Below are positions 20,803 through 34,360 of a stretch of DNA of 64,000 nt, in pieces; position 1 is the first letter of the stretch, and each line of letters opens with the position of its first letter. Origin of the DNA: Symsagittifera roscoffensis (lineage: Eukaryota; Xenacoelomorpha; Acoela; Convolutidae); assembly GCF_963678635.1 (NCBI RefSeq), contig NC_087066.1, positions 48,703,129 to 48,767,128 of the forward strand, given 5' to 3'. Under the pieces are notes generated by a model. That model had not been told where the DNA came from and made no database searches. It saw only the letters and a list, made by a program, of their open reading frames with translations. Both the position numbers and the translations under genes were made by a program.

Positions 20803-21900
20803 GTAAGGTCTTTATTTCACCCAACACGGAAAGGTCTTTATATCAACCATAGGCAAGGGTCCGATTTTAACCAATCCGGAAGGGCCCAATCAGGAAAAAT
20901 CTTTGTTCTGCCAATCCGTAAGGGTCCCAATCTAGAAGGATCTTTGTTTTGCTAATCCGGAAGGGTCTAATTTTCGCCAATTCGAAAGTGCCCCAATTTC
21001 GCTAATCCGGAAGGGTCCCATTTCGCCAATCCGGAGGGGTCCTAATTTCACCAATCTGGAAGGTTTCCAATTTCGCTAATCCGGAAGGTTTCCTATCCGG
21101 AGGGGTCCTCACTTTGCCATTCCAGAAGGCTCCCTTTTTCGGCAATCCGGAACGGTTGCATTTTTGGCAATCCAGAAGAGTCCAAATTTTACAAATCCGG
21201 AAGAATCCCAACCCGAAAGGTTCCAATTTTCGCCGATACAGAAGGGTCCCATATTCGCCAATCCTGAGGGGCCAGTTTCACCAATCTGGAAGAGACACTA
21301 TTTCACATTTCCGAAAGGGTCCCAATTTCGTTAATCCGGAAGGTTTCCTATCCGGAAGGGTCCTCACTTTGCCATTCCAGAAGGCTCCCATTTTCGGCAA
21401 TCCGTAAGGGTCCCATTTTTGCCAATCCAGAAGAGTCCCAATTTTACAAATCCGGAAGAGTCCCAACCCGAAAAGTTTCCATTTTCGCTAATCTAGGAGG
21501 GTCCCATTTCGCCAATCCGGAGGGGTCCCAGTTTCACCATTCTGGAAGAGTCCCAATTTCACATTTCCGGAAGGGTCCCAATTTCGCTATACCGGAAGGT
21601 TTCCTGCCCGGAAGGGTCCTCACTTTGCCATTCCAGAAGGCTCCCATTTTCGGCAATCCGGAAGGGTCCCATTTTTGCCAACCCAGAAGGGTCCTAGTTT
21701 TTAAAATCTGGAAGAGTGTCAACCCGAAAGTTTCCCATTTTCGCCAATCCAGAGGGGTCCCATATCCGACAATCCGGAACGGTCCATAGTTTGCCAATCC
21801 TGAAGGGTCCCAATTTCGCAAATCAGGAAGGTTCCCTTATCGGCGATCCGAAACGTCCTAGTTCGCCAACTCGGAATCGGGAGGGTCCTCATACACCGAA
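20803..21900. repeat. TCCGGAAGGGTCCC minisatellite, unit A
   Basis: Degenerate ~25-27-bp repeats built on AATCCGGAAGGGTCCCA followed by an A/T-rich TTTCGCC spacer, about 40 copies. The ORFs here (for example ...RKGPNFANPEGSHF...) are created by the repeat and lie on both strands. Confidence 0.93.
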
Positions 21901-22755
21901 CCAAGAGAGTCATAAAAAGACCCTTCACCGTCCGAGAACGTAAATTTAGAAAGCAACCTTTCACCACACGCACAACGGAATTTTTTTCACAAGGATGCAA
22001 AAACAGGACATCTAACAAAAGTTAATTTAATTTAAAAGGATATAAGGACACATAGGTGGACTGAGACTGACATGAAACTAGTGACATCACTCGCAATTTG
22101 TCGTTCAAAAAAAACAGACATTGAGATAAGAGCAATACACATCCAATTCCGGAGACTCTCAGTTCTAAATCACCTCAATAACAGTAACACAGTATTGAAA
22201 AACTCCGGATTGGAATTGGAGACTTATGTTTTTAAGAGTAGTGGTTGCCTTAGTAGTTTTTGTAGGTCTAGCGAGTCAATCTGGAGGCAGATAAGTAACA
22301 CGAATTCGGTGGGTTCAGTAGACGTCTACTTGAGAAAAAAATATTCGCCTTCAAATTTGGTCAGATTAGTGCGAACTAAAAAGGGATAAGTTTTTCATTA
22401 GAAACAAACTCGACTATCAAATTGAGACAGACTAATCACAAAGCACATGCTTTTTTTCATATTGAAAAATTGTTTTAACTAACTAGATAATGAATTTAAT
22501 ACCTTAAAACATCCTGACCTCATCAAGCTGAGCTAGCATTTTATTCAATAGTCCATCAACCACTGCTGTGCATATGTTGAAAACATGCTGTACTGTTGAA
22601 ACTAACCATATTCGTATGGCTTAAGCTCTAGATCAATTTTGTAGGGTGTTAATATTACTTGTTATTGGAGCAAAAAGTTTTCGTTAGGCTAATAAGTGAA
22701 TCAGCGACGACTAGTGATAGGTTAAAATCGTTCCAGACTAGTCGAGGTACCTAAA

Positions 22756-23984
22756 TTGGCTGATAGGTTTAGGAAATTCATACCATATCATGATACAATT
22801 TCGCAGAAAAGTTTTTTTGCGGCGAGGAACCAGGAGGCTGGGAAGAAGGGAGGAAAGAAAGTTATAGGTGAAATGGTCAAAACCGAGAGCCAGAAAGTCT
22901 CTGAGGACAAAGAGAAACGATCAACGCTGGAAGCAGAGATACGATAATCGGGAAGAACTTGGAATCGAATGGAGCGGGACGGGATGACTAGCGAAAGTAG
23001 CTACTCCAGCAGAACAGGGATTTGGCTGTGCGACTTCGACCGGGACTCTTCATCGTAAAGAAATTTCGGAACTGCCCAACAGTTCGGTTGAGTAATCAAC
23101 TAATCAGAGTTAACCCACCAACTTAACGTTAATGCAAGGAAACCAGGAAAAGCAGCCAGATATAAATTTTTCTCGGAAATATTGAATAAAATTCTGGGAA
23201 ACTTCTTCCCTATTTCCTTAGGAGCAGGAGCTGGTGACTAGATTGATACTCAAGAGGAAGCCCGCCTTGACGAAAAAGCAGGATGATTAGAGGTCACAGC
23301 TGAGCTTCAAAAATTCGACCCACGACGAGAAGATGCCCGTCAACACTGCGATTGGCTCCTCAGATCAATTCCATAATGTCAGAGCGAATAAAATTTTTTG
23401 GCATTAGCCAATGTGGTTATGACCACAGCCATCAGTTCAGCGATGATGTTGAAAGAGTTGGAGATAGAATAGGATGATCTTTTCCGACAGATGGATGCGG
23501 CGCGAGTTTTGACTAGCACCAAACTGCCAGCCACGAATAAGGTGACAACACCACTAGTGACACTATTAGTCAATGATGATTATTCGTGGAAGAAACCTTG
23601 ACCAGGCTCATGGACAGGATGGTTGAGCAAGAAAAACAGGTTTCGAGCAGAAAGAGTAAGCTCGAGAGAGCTGTTTACATCGAAGAAGAAGGTTTGCGAG
23701 AGTAGAAACTTCGCAACAAGCAAGAAAGTAGCCAAAATGAAAAGCGCATGAAGGAAAGAACGAATGATTATCTGGCCAACAAATGGCTCGCAAAGCTGAG
23801 CAGAGGAAGCAACGGTGAATGGAACAACTTCGGAGTCAAAAAAGCAGACTTTGAGACTCTCAACACTAGATTATATGCTTTGATCCAAGCCATAATGGAC
23901 GAGCTAGGTGGTCTCTTGGAAGCAGGATGTGGATCATTAACAGGGGAACGCACTCGAGAAATACAAGTACAAAGCATAAAGTGA
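22756..23984 (+). pseudogene. Decayed coding region of unit A (MADRFRKF... ORF)
   Basis: An ORF of 63 codons (MADRFRKFIPYHDTISQ ... ending in a Lys/Glu-rich helix) is followed by further short frames (for example 23748-23984, LANKWLAKLSRGSNGEW) broken by stops. The same order occurs in units B and C and, inverted, at 33.5-34.2 kb. Stop positions vary between copies (the 27661-27870 frame is open in B but broken in A), suggesting an ancestral gene with charged helices. I recognise no domain. Confidence 0.4.
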
Positions 23985-25829
23985 ACTTCAATGAACACTC
24001 ATCTAGAGGAAAAACGGATGAGAAAGACATAATTCAGCTAACAAGCTCGCCGTCAATTTAGCTGCAACGAATTGAACTTTTTAAGGATGGAGATTGACCG
24101 TAAGATGGTCGGTTTTGACGATTGGCGACGTTAACTGGGGATATTGAGACCCAGCCATGATTTCAATAAATTCACATGTAACTAAGTTAATTTGCGCGGC
24201 TTGGCTGATAGCCTTCAAGTAATCGTTTTGTCGACCCAATGTTACGAGAACAACGTTTGGTTAGCAATGACAGAGACACTCAAAATCACGTAAAGCTATA
24301 TTTAGACGCTAGCCATTCATGTTAGCATTTGGCTTTACTTTTCGTCGGTGTTTATTTTCAGGCGAAAGTTATCTATGTCTTTTATGGCGGTCATTAATGT
24401 TAGTCCTAACGTCATGATCGTCGAGCCCATTAATTGAAGCCTCCACAACGAGCGGATGATGCTCAGAAAAAGGTACTTAAACGACAGTCGTAAGGGTGGT
24501 CCAAAACGCGAAAGCCTTCCGATATCCCCGATTTTGTTTTTTTTATACCAAAAACTTTCCTATCTTGAAGGTTGCGGAGATTGGTTATCTCGTTGCTGCT
24601 TAAGCGCTTTATGAACAAATTGATCTAAAGATATACAAGAAACCAATCAAAAAACATTTTTTTATCAAGAAAAACCCGAAAACAAAATATAACTTATAGA
24701 AACAGAAAAAAAACTCAGTAGAAAACAATCTCCCATATGATCCGACTTTCACGTTTGTTGCTGTTAGATATATGCATTTTTATCAAACCCTATCGTTGCG
24801 ATGAAACTGTAGCTTTTTTGTGCTTGTACTGTATTTGAGATTTTAAGCACATTGATGCTACTTTTCAATCAATCCGGAAGGGTCAAGTGATTAAAGAAGA
24901 TCAATTCAGCAGTGCGAGAAGCAGCAAGAAGGCTCACAAGGACAAAAACAATAGACTTTTGGGTATCGCTAAGTAATTTTGATTTATTTGGTGCCGAAAG
25001 TACCGTATCAATCTTTGAGAGACACGAAAGTGATTGCACTGTAGTGACCTTTCACCGAGTTGCGAACTTCTGAATGAAGCATCTTTCTTCGGATATTGAA
25101 TGGACCAAGAAGGGTATGATTTTGTTAGTAGACCTACTTATACTGCCTACAAAAATACTGGCATTCCGTTTTTCAACCAAAGAGACCATCAACAGATCAA
25201 ATTACTAAGGTCAAAACATTGATACAATGAACCCCCTTTAAACCGCAATTTTTCAGCTATCTCATCTTTTTTCAAACAGGTAAAATTAGTGAATTACATC
25301 GTTACTTAACTGAAAAATGGGAGGAACTGGTCAAATTTAGTCCGGACATCGTTAGAATAAATTAAGTGCCGTAACCCGACTCGTTAGAAAAAAGTGTATA
25401 AAAAACAGAAATGTATAGGCCTTCTGAGCTCGGATCAAGAGTTTTGAAGCAAACAAAACAGGATTTGCAGAAAAAGTTTGGCTGAACGTAAACGAATCGA
25501 AAGCTTTTCGAGTTTAGACAAAGACGTCCCATTTTGTAACTCAAGAGCCAGTAAATCAATCCGGTTTCTTTTGTTACCGTCACACCAGAAAAATAACTAA
25601 CCTTACATTTGGAGATATTTTTAGAAAAACTGATCATAGAAAAAAATTCACAAAATTTTTAACAAAAAAAGCCAGTTTTGAAGATAAACCGTTCCCGGCT
25701 CAAGGAAAATTTTTCCGGAAGCTTTAAGCCCCAACCATAGGGTCGCCCCGGTTGAGTTACCCACTTTAACGTTTTTTAAGCAAATACGAAGGGTCAATAA
25801 CCTTAGAGACAAACAGGTAAGACGAATGG

Positions 25830-26370
25830 GAAGGTCTTTATTTCAACCAACACGGAAAGGTCTTTATTTCACCTATCGGCAAGGGTCCGAATTTAGTCAA
25901 TCCGGGGGATCCCAATCAGTAAGCATCCTTGTTCTGCCAATCCGGAAGGGTCCCAATCTGGAAGGATCTTTATTTTGCCAATCCGGAAGGTTGCAATTTT
26001 CGCCAATTCGGAAGTGCCCCATTTTCGCTAATCCGGAAGGGTCTCATTTCGCCAATCCGGAGGGGTCCCAGTTTCACCAACCTGGAAGAGTCCCAATTTC
26101 ACATTTCCGGAAGGGTCCCAATTTCGCTATTCCGGAAGGTTTTCTATCCGGAAGGGTCCTCACTTTGCCATTCCAGAAGGCTCCCATTTACGGCAACACG
26201 GATGGGTCCCATTTTTGCCAATCCAGAAGGTTTGTATATTCGCCAATCCGGAAGGGTCCATATTTTGCCAATCCTGAAGGGTCCCAATTTCGCAAGTCTG
26301 GAAGGCTCCCTAATCAGCGATCCGGAAGGTCCTATTTTGCCAGCTCGGAATCGGAAGGGTCCTCATACAC
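25830..26370. repeat. TCCGGAAGGGTCCC minisatellite, unit B
   Basis: Same repeat as in unit A, about half the copy number. Two overlapping plus-strand frames of 187 and 162 codons are open through it, as expected of a repeat without stop codons and not of a gene. Confidence 0.93.
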
Positions 26371-27234
26371 CGAACCAAAAGAGTCATAAAAAGACCCTTC
26401 ACCGTCCGAGAACGTAAATTTAGAAAGCAACCTTTCACCGTAGATACAAGTGAAATATTTCTACGAGGAGGCAAAAACAGGACATCTAACAAATCTAATT
26501 TATTTTAAAAGGATATTAGGACACATAGGCGGACTGAGAATGACAGGAAACTAGTGACATCACTCGCAAATTGTCATTCCAAAAAATAAACAGACATTGA
26601 AATAAGACCAATACACATCCAATTCCGGAAATTCTCGACTCTAAATCACCTCAATAACAGTAACACAGTATTGAAACACTTCGGATTAGAATTGTAAACA
26701 TATGTTTTTCAGAGTAGTTGTTGCCTTAGTAGTTTTAGTAGGTCTAGCGCGTCAATCTGGAGGCAGATAAGTAACACTAATTCGGTGGTAAGTTCAGTAG
26801 ACGTCTTCTTGAGAAAAACCTACTTGCCTTCAAGTTAGTTCAAGTGCGGAACTAAAAAGGGAAATTTTTTTCATTAGAAACAAATTTGACTATCAAATTG
26901 AGACAGTTTGATCACAAAGCACATGCATTTTTTTTTAAATTGAAAAATTGTTTTCACTAACTGGTTAATGATTTTAATACCTTTAAAACATCCTGACCTC
27001 ATCAAATTGAGCTAGCATTTTATTCGATAATCTCTTGACCACTGCTGTGCTTAAGTTGAAAACACGCTGTACTGTTGTAACTAACCATATTTGTATGGTT
27101 TAAGCTCTACATCATTAATGTATTGTGTTAATATTACTTGTTATTGGAGCAAAAAGTTTTCGTTAGGCTAATAAGTGAATCAGCGACGACTAGTGATAGG
27201 TTAAAATCGTTCCAGACTAGTCGAGGTACCTAAA

Positions 27235-28340
27235 TTGGCTGATAGGTTTAGGAAATTCATACCATATCAAGATACAATTTCGCAGAAAAGTTTTTTTGCG
27301 GCGAGGAACCAGGAGGCTGGGAAGAAGGGAGGAAAGAAAGTTATAGGTGAAATGGCCAAAACCGAGAGCCAGAAAGTCTCTGAGGACAAAGAGAAACGAT
27401 CAACGCTGGAAGCAGAGATACGATAATCGGGAAGAACTTGGAATCGAATGGAGCGGGACGGGATGACTAGCGAAAGTAGCTACCAGCAGAACAGGGATTT
27501 GGCTGTGCGACTTCGACCGGGACTCTTCATCGTAAAGAAATTTCGGAACTGCCCAACAGTTTGGTTGAGGAACCAACTAATCAGAGTTAACCCACCAACT
27601 AAACGCTAATGCAAGGAAACCAGGAAAAGCAGCCAGATATATTTTGTTTTCTCGGAAATATTGAATAAAATTCTGGGAAACTTCTTCCCAATTTCCTTAG
27701 GAGCAGGAGATGGTGACTTGATTGATACTCAAGAGGAAGCCCGCATTGACGAAAAAACAGGATTATTAGAGGTCACAGGTGAGCTTCAAAAGTTCGACCC
27801 ACGACGAGGAGATGCCCGTCAACACAGAGATTGGCTCCTCAGATCAATTCCAGAATGTCAGGGCGAATAAAACTTTTTGGCATTAGCCAATGTGGTTATG
27901 ACCACAGCCACCAGTCCAGCGATGATGTTCAAAGAGTTGGAGATAGAATAGGATGGTCCTTTCCGACAGATTGATGCGGCGCGAGTTTTGACTAGCACCA
28001 AACTGCCAGCCACGAATAAGGTGACACCACTAGTTACACTATTAGTCAATGATGATTATTAGTGAAAGAAACCTTGACCAGGCTCATGGACAGGATGGGT
28101 GAGCAAGAACAACAGGTTTCGAGCAGAAAGAGTAAGCTGGAGAGAGCTGTTTACATCGAAGAAGAACGTTTGCGAGAGTAGAAACTTCGCAACAAGCAAG
28201 AAAGTAGCCAAAATGAAAAGCGCATGAAGGAAAGAACGAATGATTATCTGGCCAACAAATTGCTTGCAAAGCTGAGCAGAGGAAGCAACGGTGAATGGAA
28301 CAACTTCGGAGTAAAAAAAGCAGACTTTTGAGACTCTCAA
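27235..28340 (+). pseudogene. Decayed coding region of unit B
   Basis: Same MADRFRKF ORF (63 codons, two residue changes against unit A), then a 69-codon frame (27661-27870, NKILGNFFPISLGAGDG..., TQEEARIDEKTG) that is broken by stops in unit A. The conserved order across copies suggests one former protein of at least 300 residues. Confidence 0.38.
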
Positions 28341-30355
28341 CACTGGGTTATATGCTTTGACCATAAGATAGTCGGTTTTGACGATTGACGACGTTAACTG
28401 GGGATACTGAGACCCCAGCCATGATTTCAACAAATTCACATGTAACTAGGTTAATTTGCGCGGCTTGGCTGATAGCCTTCAAGTAATCGTTTTGTCGACG
28501 CGATGTTACGAGAACCACGTTTGGATAGCTATGACAGAGATACTCAAAAGCACGTAAAGCTATATTTAGACGCTAGCCATTCATGTTAGCATTTAGCTTT
28601 ACTTTTCGTCGGTGTTTATTTTTAGGCGAAATTTATCTATGTGTTTTATGGCGGTCATTAGTGTTAGTCCTAACATCATGATCGTCGAGCTCATTAATTG
28701 AAGCCTCCACGACGAGCGGATGATGCTCAGAAAAAGGTACTTAAACGACAGTCGTAAGGGTGGTCCGAAACGCGAAAGCGTTCCGATATCCCCGATTTTT
28801 TTTTGGTACCAAAAATTTCCCTAACTTGAAGGTTGCGGAGATTGGCCATCTCGTTGCTGCTTAAGTGCTTTATGAACAAATTGATCTAAAGATATACAAG
28901 AAACCAAACAAAAAACATTATTTTATCAATAAAAACCCGAAAACAAAATATAACTTATAGAAACAGGAAAAAAACTCAGTAGAAAACAATCTCCCATCTG
29001 ATCCGACTTTCACGTTTGTTGCTGTCAGATATATGCATTTTTATCAAACCCTATCGTTGCAATGAAACTGTAGCTTTTTTGTGCTTGTATTGTTTTTGAG
29101 ATTTTAAGCACATTGATGCTACTTTTCAATCAATCCGGAAGGGTCAAGTGATTAAAGAAGATCAATCCAGCAGTGCGAGAAGCAGCAAGAAGGCTCACAA
29201 GGACAAAAACAGTAGACTTTTGGGTATTGCTAAGTAATTTTGTATTTATTTGGTGCCGAAAGTACCGTATCAATCTTCGAGAGACACGAAAGTGATTGCA
29301 CTGTAGTGACCTTTCACCGAGTTGCGAATTTCTGAATGAAACATCTTTATTCGGATATTGAATGGATCAAGAAGGGTATGATTTTGTTAGTAGACCTACT
29401 TATACTGCCTACAAAAATACTGATATTCCGTTTTTCAACCAAACAGACCATCAACAGATCAAATTACTAAGGTCAAAACATTGATACAATGAACCCCCTT
29501 TAAACCGCAATTTTTGAGCTATCTCATCTTTTATCAAACAGGTGAAATTAGTGAATTACATCGTTATTTAACTGAAAAAATGGGAGGAACTGGTTAAATT
29601 TAGTCCGGACGGACATCGTTTAATTAAATTAAATGCCGTAACGCGACTCGTTACAAAAAAGTGTCGCGAGTCGATACGTGTCGCGGCCCAACTCTCGGAG
29701 AATCGAAACGCCGCAACGAAAGAATAAGTGCGCAAAAAGAATTGTTGTTTGCATAACATACACTAGTGAATCGACTGATTGTAGAACCCGTTGACCTGTA
29801 TTCTTACTGTCCCAGAGAAATCAGAGTATAATGTATGGTTTAGTGGATTCACCAATCCGGAGGGATATCAAAATGTAATGTTTTTGGTCAATTTTTTCAG
29901 CCACAGCGTTTTATATCATTTTTTTTTGCCTAAACAGAAATGTATAGGCCTTCTGAGCTCGGATCAAGAGTTTTGAAGCAAACAAAACAGGATTTGCAGA
30001 AAAAGTTTGGCTGAACGTAAACGAATCGAAAGCTTTTCGAGTTTAGACAAAGACGTCCCATTTTGTAACTCAAGAGCCAGTAAATCAATCCGGTTTCTTT
30101 TGTTACCGTCACACCAGAAAAGTAACTAAGCTTAAATTTGGAGATATTTTTAGAAAAACTGATCATAGAAAAAAATTCACAAAATTTTTAACAAAAAAAG
30201 CCAGTTTTGAAGATAAACCGTTCCCGGCTCAAGGAAAATTTTTCCAGAAGCTTTAAGCCCCAACCATAGGGTCGCCCCGGTTGAGTTACCCACTTTCACG
30301 TTTTTTTAAGCAAATACGAAGGGTCAATAACCTTAGAGACAAACAGGTAAGACGA

Positions 30356-30810
30356 ATGGGAAGGTCTTTATTTCAACCAACACGGAAAGGTCTTTATTTC
30401 ACCTATCGGCAAGGGTCCGAGTTTAGCCAATCCGGGGGGATCCGAATCAGTAAGCATCCTTGCTCTGCCAATCCGGAAGAGTCCCTTTTCGCCAATCCGG
30501 AGGGGTCCCAGTTTCACCAATCTGGAAGAGCCCAATTTCACATTTCCGGAAGGGTCCCAATTTCGCTAATCCGGAAGGTTTCCTATCCGGAAGGGTCCTC
30601 ACTTTGCCATTCCAGAAGGCTCCCATTTACGGCAACCCGGAAGGGTCCCATTTTTGCCAATCCAGAAGGGTCGTATATTCGCCAATCCGGAAGGGTCCAT
30701 ACTTTGCCAATCCTGAAGGGTCCCAATTTCGCAAATCTGGAAGGTTCCTTAATCAGCGATCCGGAAGGTCCTAATTCGCCAACTCGGAATCGGAAGGGTC
30801 CTCATACACC
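30356..30810. repeat. TCCGGAAGGGTCCC minisatellite, unit C
   Basis: Shortest of the three arrays, so copy number has changed independently in each long unit. A single AATCCGGAAGGGTC core also occurs alone at ~19600, ~24870 and ~29130, a possible seed. Confidence 0.93.
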
Positions 30811-31500
30811 GAACCAAAAGATTCACAAAAAGACCCTTCACCGTCCGAGAACGTGAATTTAGAGAGCAACCTTTCACCGTACGTACAAGGGAAATATTTT
30901 CACGAGGAGGCAAAAACAGGACATCTAACAAAAGCTAATTTAATTTAAAAGGATATTAGGACACATAGGCGGACTGAGAATGACAGGAAACTAGTGACAT
31001 CACTCGCAAATTGTCATTCCAAAAAATAAACAGACATTGAAATACGACCAATACACATCCAATTCCGGAAATTCCCGACTCTAAATCACCTCAATAACAG
31101 TAACACAGTATTGAAACACTTCGGATTAGAATTGTAATCTTATGTTTTTCAGAGTAGTTGTTGCCTTAGTAGTTTTAGTAGGTCTAGCGCGTCAATCTGG
31201 AGGCAGATAAGTAACACTAATTCGGCGGTAAGTTCAGTAGACGTCTTCTTGAGAAAAACCTACTTGCCTTCAAGTTTGGTCAGATTAGTGCGGAACTAAA
31301 AAGGGAAAATTTTTTCATTAGAAACAAATTTGACTATCAAATTGAGACAGTTTGATCACAAAGCACATGCATTTTTTTCAAATTGAAAAATTGTTTTCAC
31401 TAACTGGTTAATGATTTTAATACCTTTAAAACATCCTGACGTCATCAAGCTGAGCTAGCATTTTATTCGATAATCTCTTGACCACTGCTGTGCTTAAGTT

Positions 31501-34360
31501 GAAAACACGCTGTACTGTTGTAACTAACCATATTTGTATGGTTTAAGCTCTAGATCATTAATGTATTGTGTTAATATTACTTGTTATTGGAGCGAAAGTG
31601 AATCAGCGACAACTAGTGATAGGTTAAAATCGTTCCAGACTAGTTGAGGTATCTAAGCTGGCTGATAGGTTTAGGAAATTCATACCCAATCAAGATACAT
31701 TTTCGCAGAACAATCTTTTTGCGGCGAGGAAGCAGGATGCTTGGAAGAAGGGAGGAAAAAATTATAGGTGAAAAGGTCAAAACCGAGAGTCAGAAAGTCT
31801 CTGAGGACAAAGAGAAACGAGCAACGCTGGAAGCAGAGATACGATGATTGGGAAGAACTTGGAATCGAGGGGAGCGGGACAGGATGACTAGCGAGTGAAG
31901 CTACTCCCGCAGAACAGGGATTTGGCTCTGCGACTTCGGCCGGGACTCTTCATCGGGAAGAAATGTCGGAACTGCCCAACAGTTCGGTTGAGGAACCAAT
32001 CAGAGTTAACCTACCAACTAAACGTTAATGCAAGGGAACCAGGAAAAGCAGCCAGATATTCTTTTTTCTCGGAAATATTGAAGAGTATTCTGGGAAACTT
32101 GTTCCCTACTTCCTTAGGAGCAGGAGCTGGTGACTAGATCGATACTCAAGAGGAAGCCCGCATTGACGAAAAAAACAGGATGATTAGAGGTCACAGCTGA
32201 GCTTCAAAAGTTCGACCCACGAAGAAGAGATGCCCGTTAACACGGAGAGTGGCTCCTCAGATCAATTCAAAAATTCAGAGCGGTTAAAATTTTTTCGCAG
32301 TAGCCAATGTGACTATGACTATGACCACAACCACCAGTCCCGCGATGATGTTGAAAGAGATGCTTTATAAAGCAAACTGAAATCTTCTCCTTAAAAAACA
32401 TTGTGTAGTGACTGAAAATGACCGCGAGTTTTGAGAGTTTTTCTTAATTAGTGAAATATATGGTGCAATTAGTTAAATATATGATTAAACATCTCAAGTA
32501 AACGTACACCAAGATTTAGGTTTTTCATTAGATTCTAGCTCATGGCCTTTGAAATAGATGCTGAAAAATTGACTGTTTTCTACGAAAAGTAAGGGCCTTG
32601 CGTTAAAAAGAAACGATTGCTGATCTACTCATATATGCAAACAGTCAGTTGTTGTGTCTGTACTGCCTAATTACTCCGAGTATTTTCACCTCTAATGGGG
32701 TAGATATTTTCAACCCTACTCCGCAATATTACATTGTTGATTGTGCAGGAAGGATGTTGAATTCTGGTTACTTTCCTCAAGGGTTTTTTATTTCCTATAA
32801 ACATTAACTTGTGATCAAGTTTAAATTACCTCAAATTATCCGTTCTTTTCAAAAAGAAGTATGTATAAATTGCCACTTTCAGAACTTTCTGTTTTCTATA
32901 TAGCATTTTATAATGCATTCTGTTTTCTATCATATAGAATTCTATATGATAAAATTCTATAATGCAATAACGATTGCATATGCTCGATAACGTCAAACTT
33001 AAGTTTTTCATTGAATGTCAGTTAGTTAATGCGTCTGTAACGCATAAGTACCATAGGAATTTCCTCTTGCATTGGCGTGGGCAATTTCTTCTCTACGCCA
33101 CAATATTACCTTGTTGTTTTTAGAGCAGGGTTGTTAATTTTATATCAACTTTTTAGTTATTTCATAGACATAAAATCCTTGCTTGACTGAAACTTGTAGT
33201 CATTTTCACCTTTTCTCTTAATTTCGGTTTGAGAAGTGAGTAAAATGCCATTTCTAGAAGTTTCTTTTTGCTTCCACTCCAATCTTGTTTGCTGATCTAT
33301 TGAGCATAGAATCTAATGAAAAACCTAAATCTTGGTGTACGTTTACATGAGATGTTTAATCATATATTTCAATAATTGCACCATATATTTCACTAATTAA
33401 GAAAAACTCTCAAAACTCGTGGTCAATTTCAGTCACTACATAATGTTTTCAAGGAGAAGATTTCAGTGTGCTTTATAAAGCACTCTTTCAACATCATCGC
33501 GGGACTGGTGGCTGTGGTCATAGTCATAGTCACATTGGCTACTGCGAAAAAATTTTATTCGCTCTGACATTATGGAATTGATCTGAGGAGCCACTCTCCG
33601 TGTTGACGGGCATCTCTTCTTCGTGGGTCGAACTTTTGAAGCTCAGCTGTGACCTCTAATCATCCTGTTTTTTTCGTCAATGCGGGCTTCCTCTTGGTCT
33701 AGTCACCAGCTCCTGCTCCTAAGGAAGTAGGGAAGAAGTTTCCCAGAATATTCTTCAATATTTCCGATAAAAAAATATATATGGCTGCTTTTCCTGGTTC
33801 CTTTGCATTAACGTTTAGTTGGTGGGTTAACTCTGATTCGTTGGTTCCTCAACCGAACTGTTGGGCAGTTCCGACATTTCTTCCCGATGAAGAGTCCCGG
33901 CCGAAGTCGCAGAGCCAAATCCCTGTTCTGCTGGAGTAGCTTCACTCGCTAGTCATCCCGTCCCGCTCCCAACAATTCCAAGTTCTTCCCGATCATCGTA
34001 TCTCTGCTTCCAGCGTTGCTCGTTTCTCTTTGTCCTCAGAGGCTTTCTGACTCTCGGTTTTGACCATTTCACCTATAATTTTCTTTCCTCCCTTCTTCCA
34101 AGCCTCCTGCTTCCTCGCCGCAAAAAGATTGTTCTGCGAAATTGTATCTTGATTTGGTATAAATTTCCTAAACCTATCAGCCAGCTTAGGTACCTCGACT
34201 ATTCTGGAACATTTCTAACCTATCACTAGTTGTCGCTGATTCACTTATTAGCCTAACGAAAACCTTTTGCTCCAATAACAAGTAATATTAACACAATACA
34301 ATAATGATCTAGAGCTTAAACCATACAAATATGGTTAGTTACAACAGTACAGCGTGTTTT
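31501..34360. repeat. Inverted repeat, ~1.04-kb arms, ~765-bp spacer
   Basis: Left arm 31501-32540, right arm 33305-34360. The right arm is the reverse complement of the end of unit C: TTCAACATCATCGCGGGACTGG at 33487 mirrors the left arm at ~32350. The right arm keeps the TAGCCTAACGAAAACC segment that is deleted in the left arm (31592), so it was copied from an A/B-type unit rather than from unit C. The spacer holds a perfect 22-bp palindrome at 32929-32950. Confidence 0.92.
31644..32280 (+). pseudogene. Decayed coding region of unit C
   Basis: The N part is shifted by indels (67-codon frame starting MRYLSWLIGL, ending KRATLEAEIR as in A and B). An 80-codon frame at 31895-32137 (NRDLALRLRPGLFIGKKCRNC) bridges what is broken in units A and B. 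No family recognised. Confidence 0.35.

Larger units (their letters stand above)
18811..24051. repeat. Long tandem unit A (5.24 kb)
   Basis: The start is set at the sequence GCTGCAACGAATTGAAC (18824), which recurs at 24061. It contains GACCGTAAGATGGTCGG, the TCCGGA minisatellite (20803-21900), and the MADRF ORF at 22756. Relative to unit B it keeps a 20.1-20.4-kb segment (GTGTCGCGAGTCGATAC...) and has a minisatellite about twice as long. Confidence 0.93.
24052..28357. repeat. Long tandem unit B (4.3 kb)
   Basis: Second copy in the same orientation. Order of landmarks is the same as in unit A. It lacks the GTCGCGAGTCG segment (deleted near 25385) and has a shorter minisatellite (25830-26370). 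Confidence 0.93.
28358..32390. repeat. Long tandem unit C (about 4.0 kb, truncated)
   Basis: Third copy. It starts inside the unit, at the GACCATAAGATAGTCGG landmark, joined directly to TATGCTTT of unit B, so a junction deletion removed the first ~35 bp. It has the GTCGCGAGTCG segment at ~29660 and a short minisatellite (30356-30810). Its 3' part is the left arm of the inverted repeat. Confidence 0.93.

Noticed and set aside
25826-26417. 187- and 162-codon frames of NPEGSHF-type repeats
   Set aside because: Two overlapping frames are open through the TCCGGA minisatellite with irregular unit length; copies in the other units are broken.
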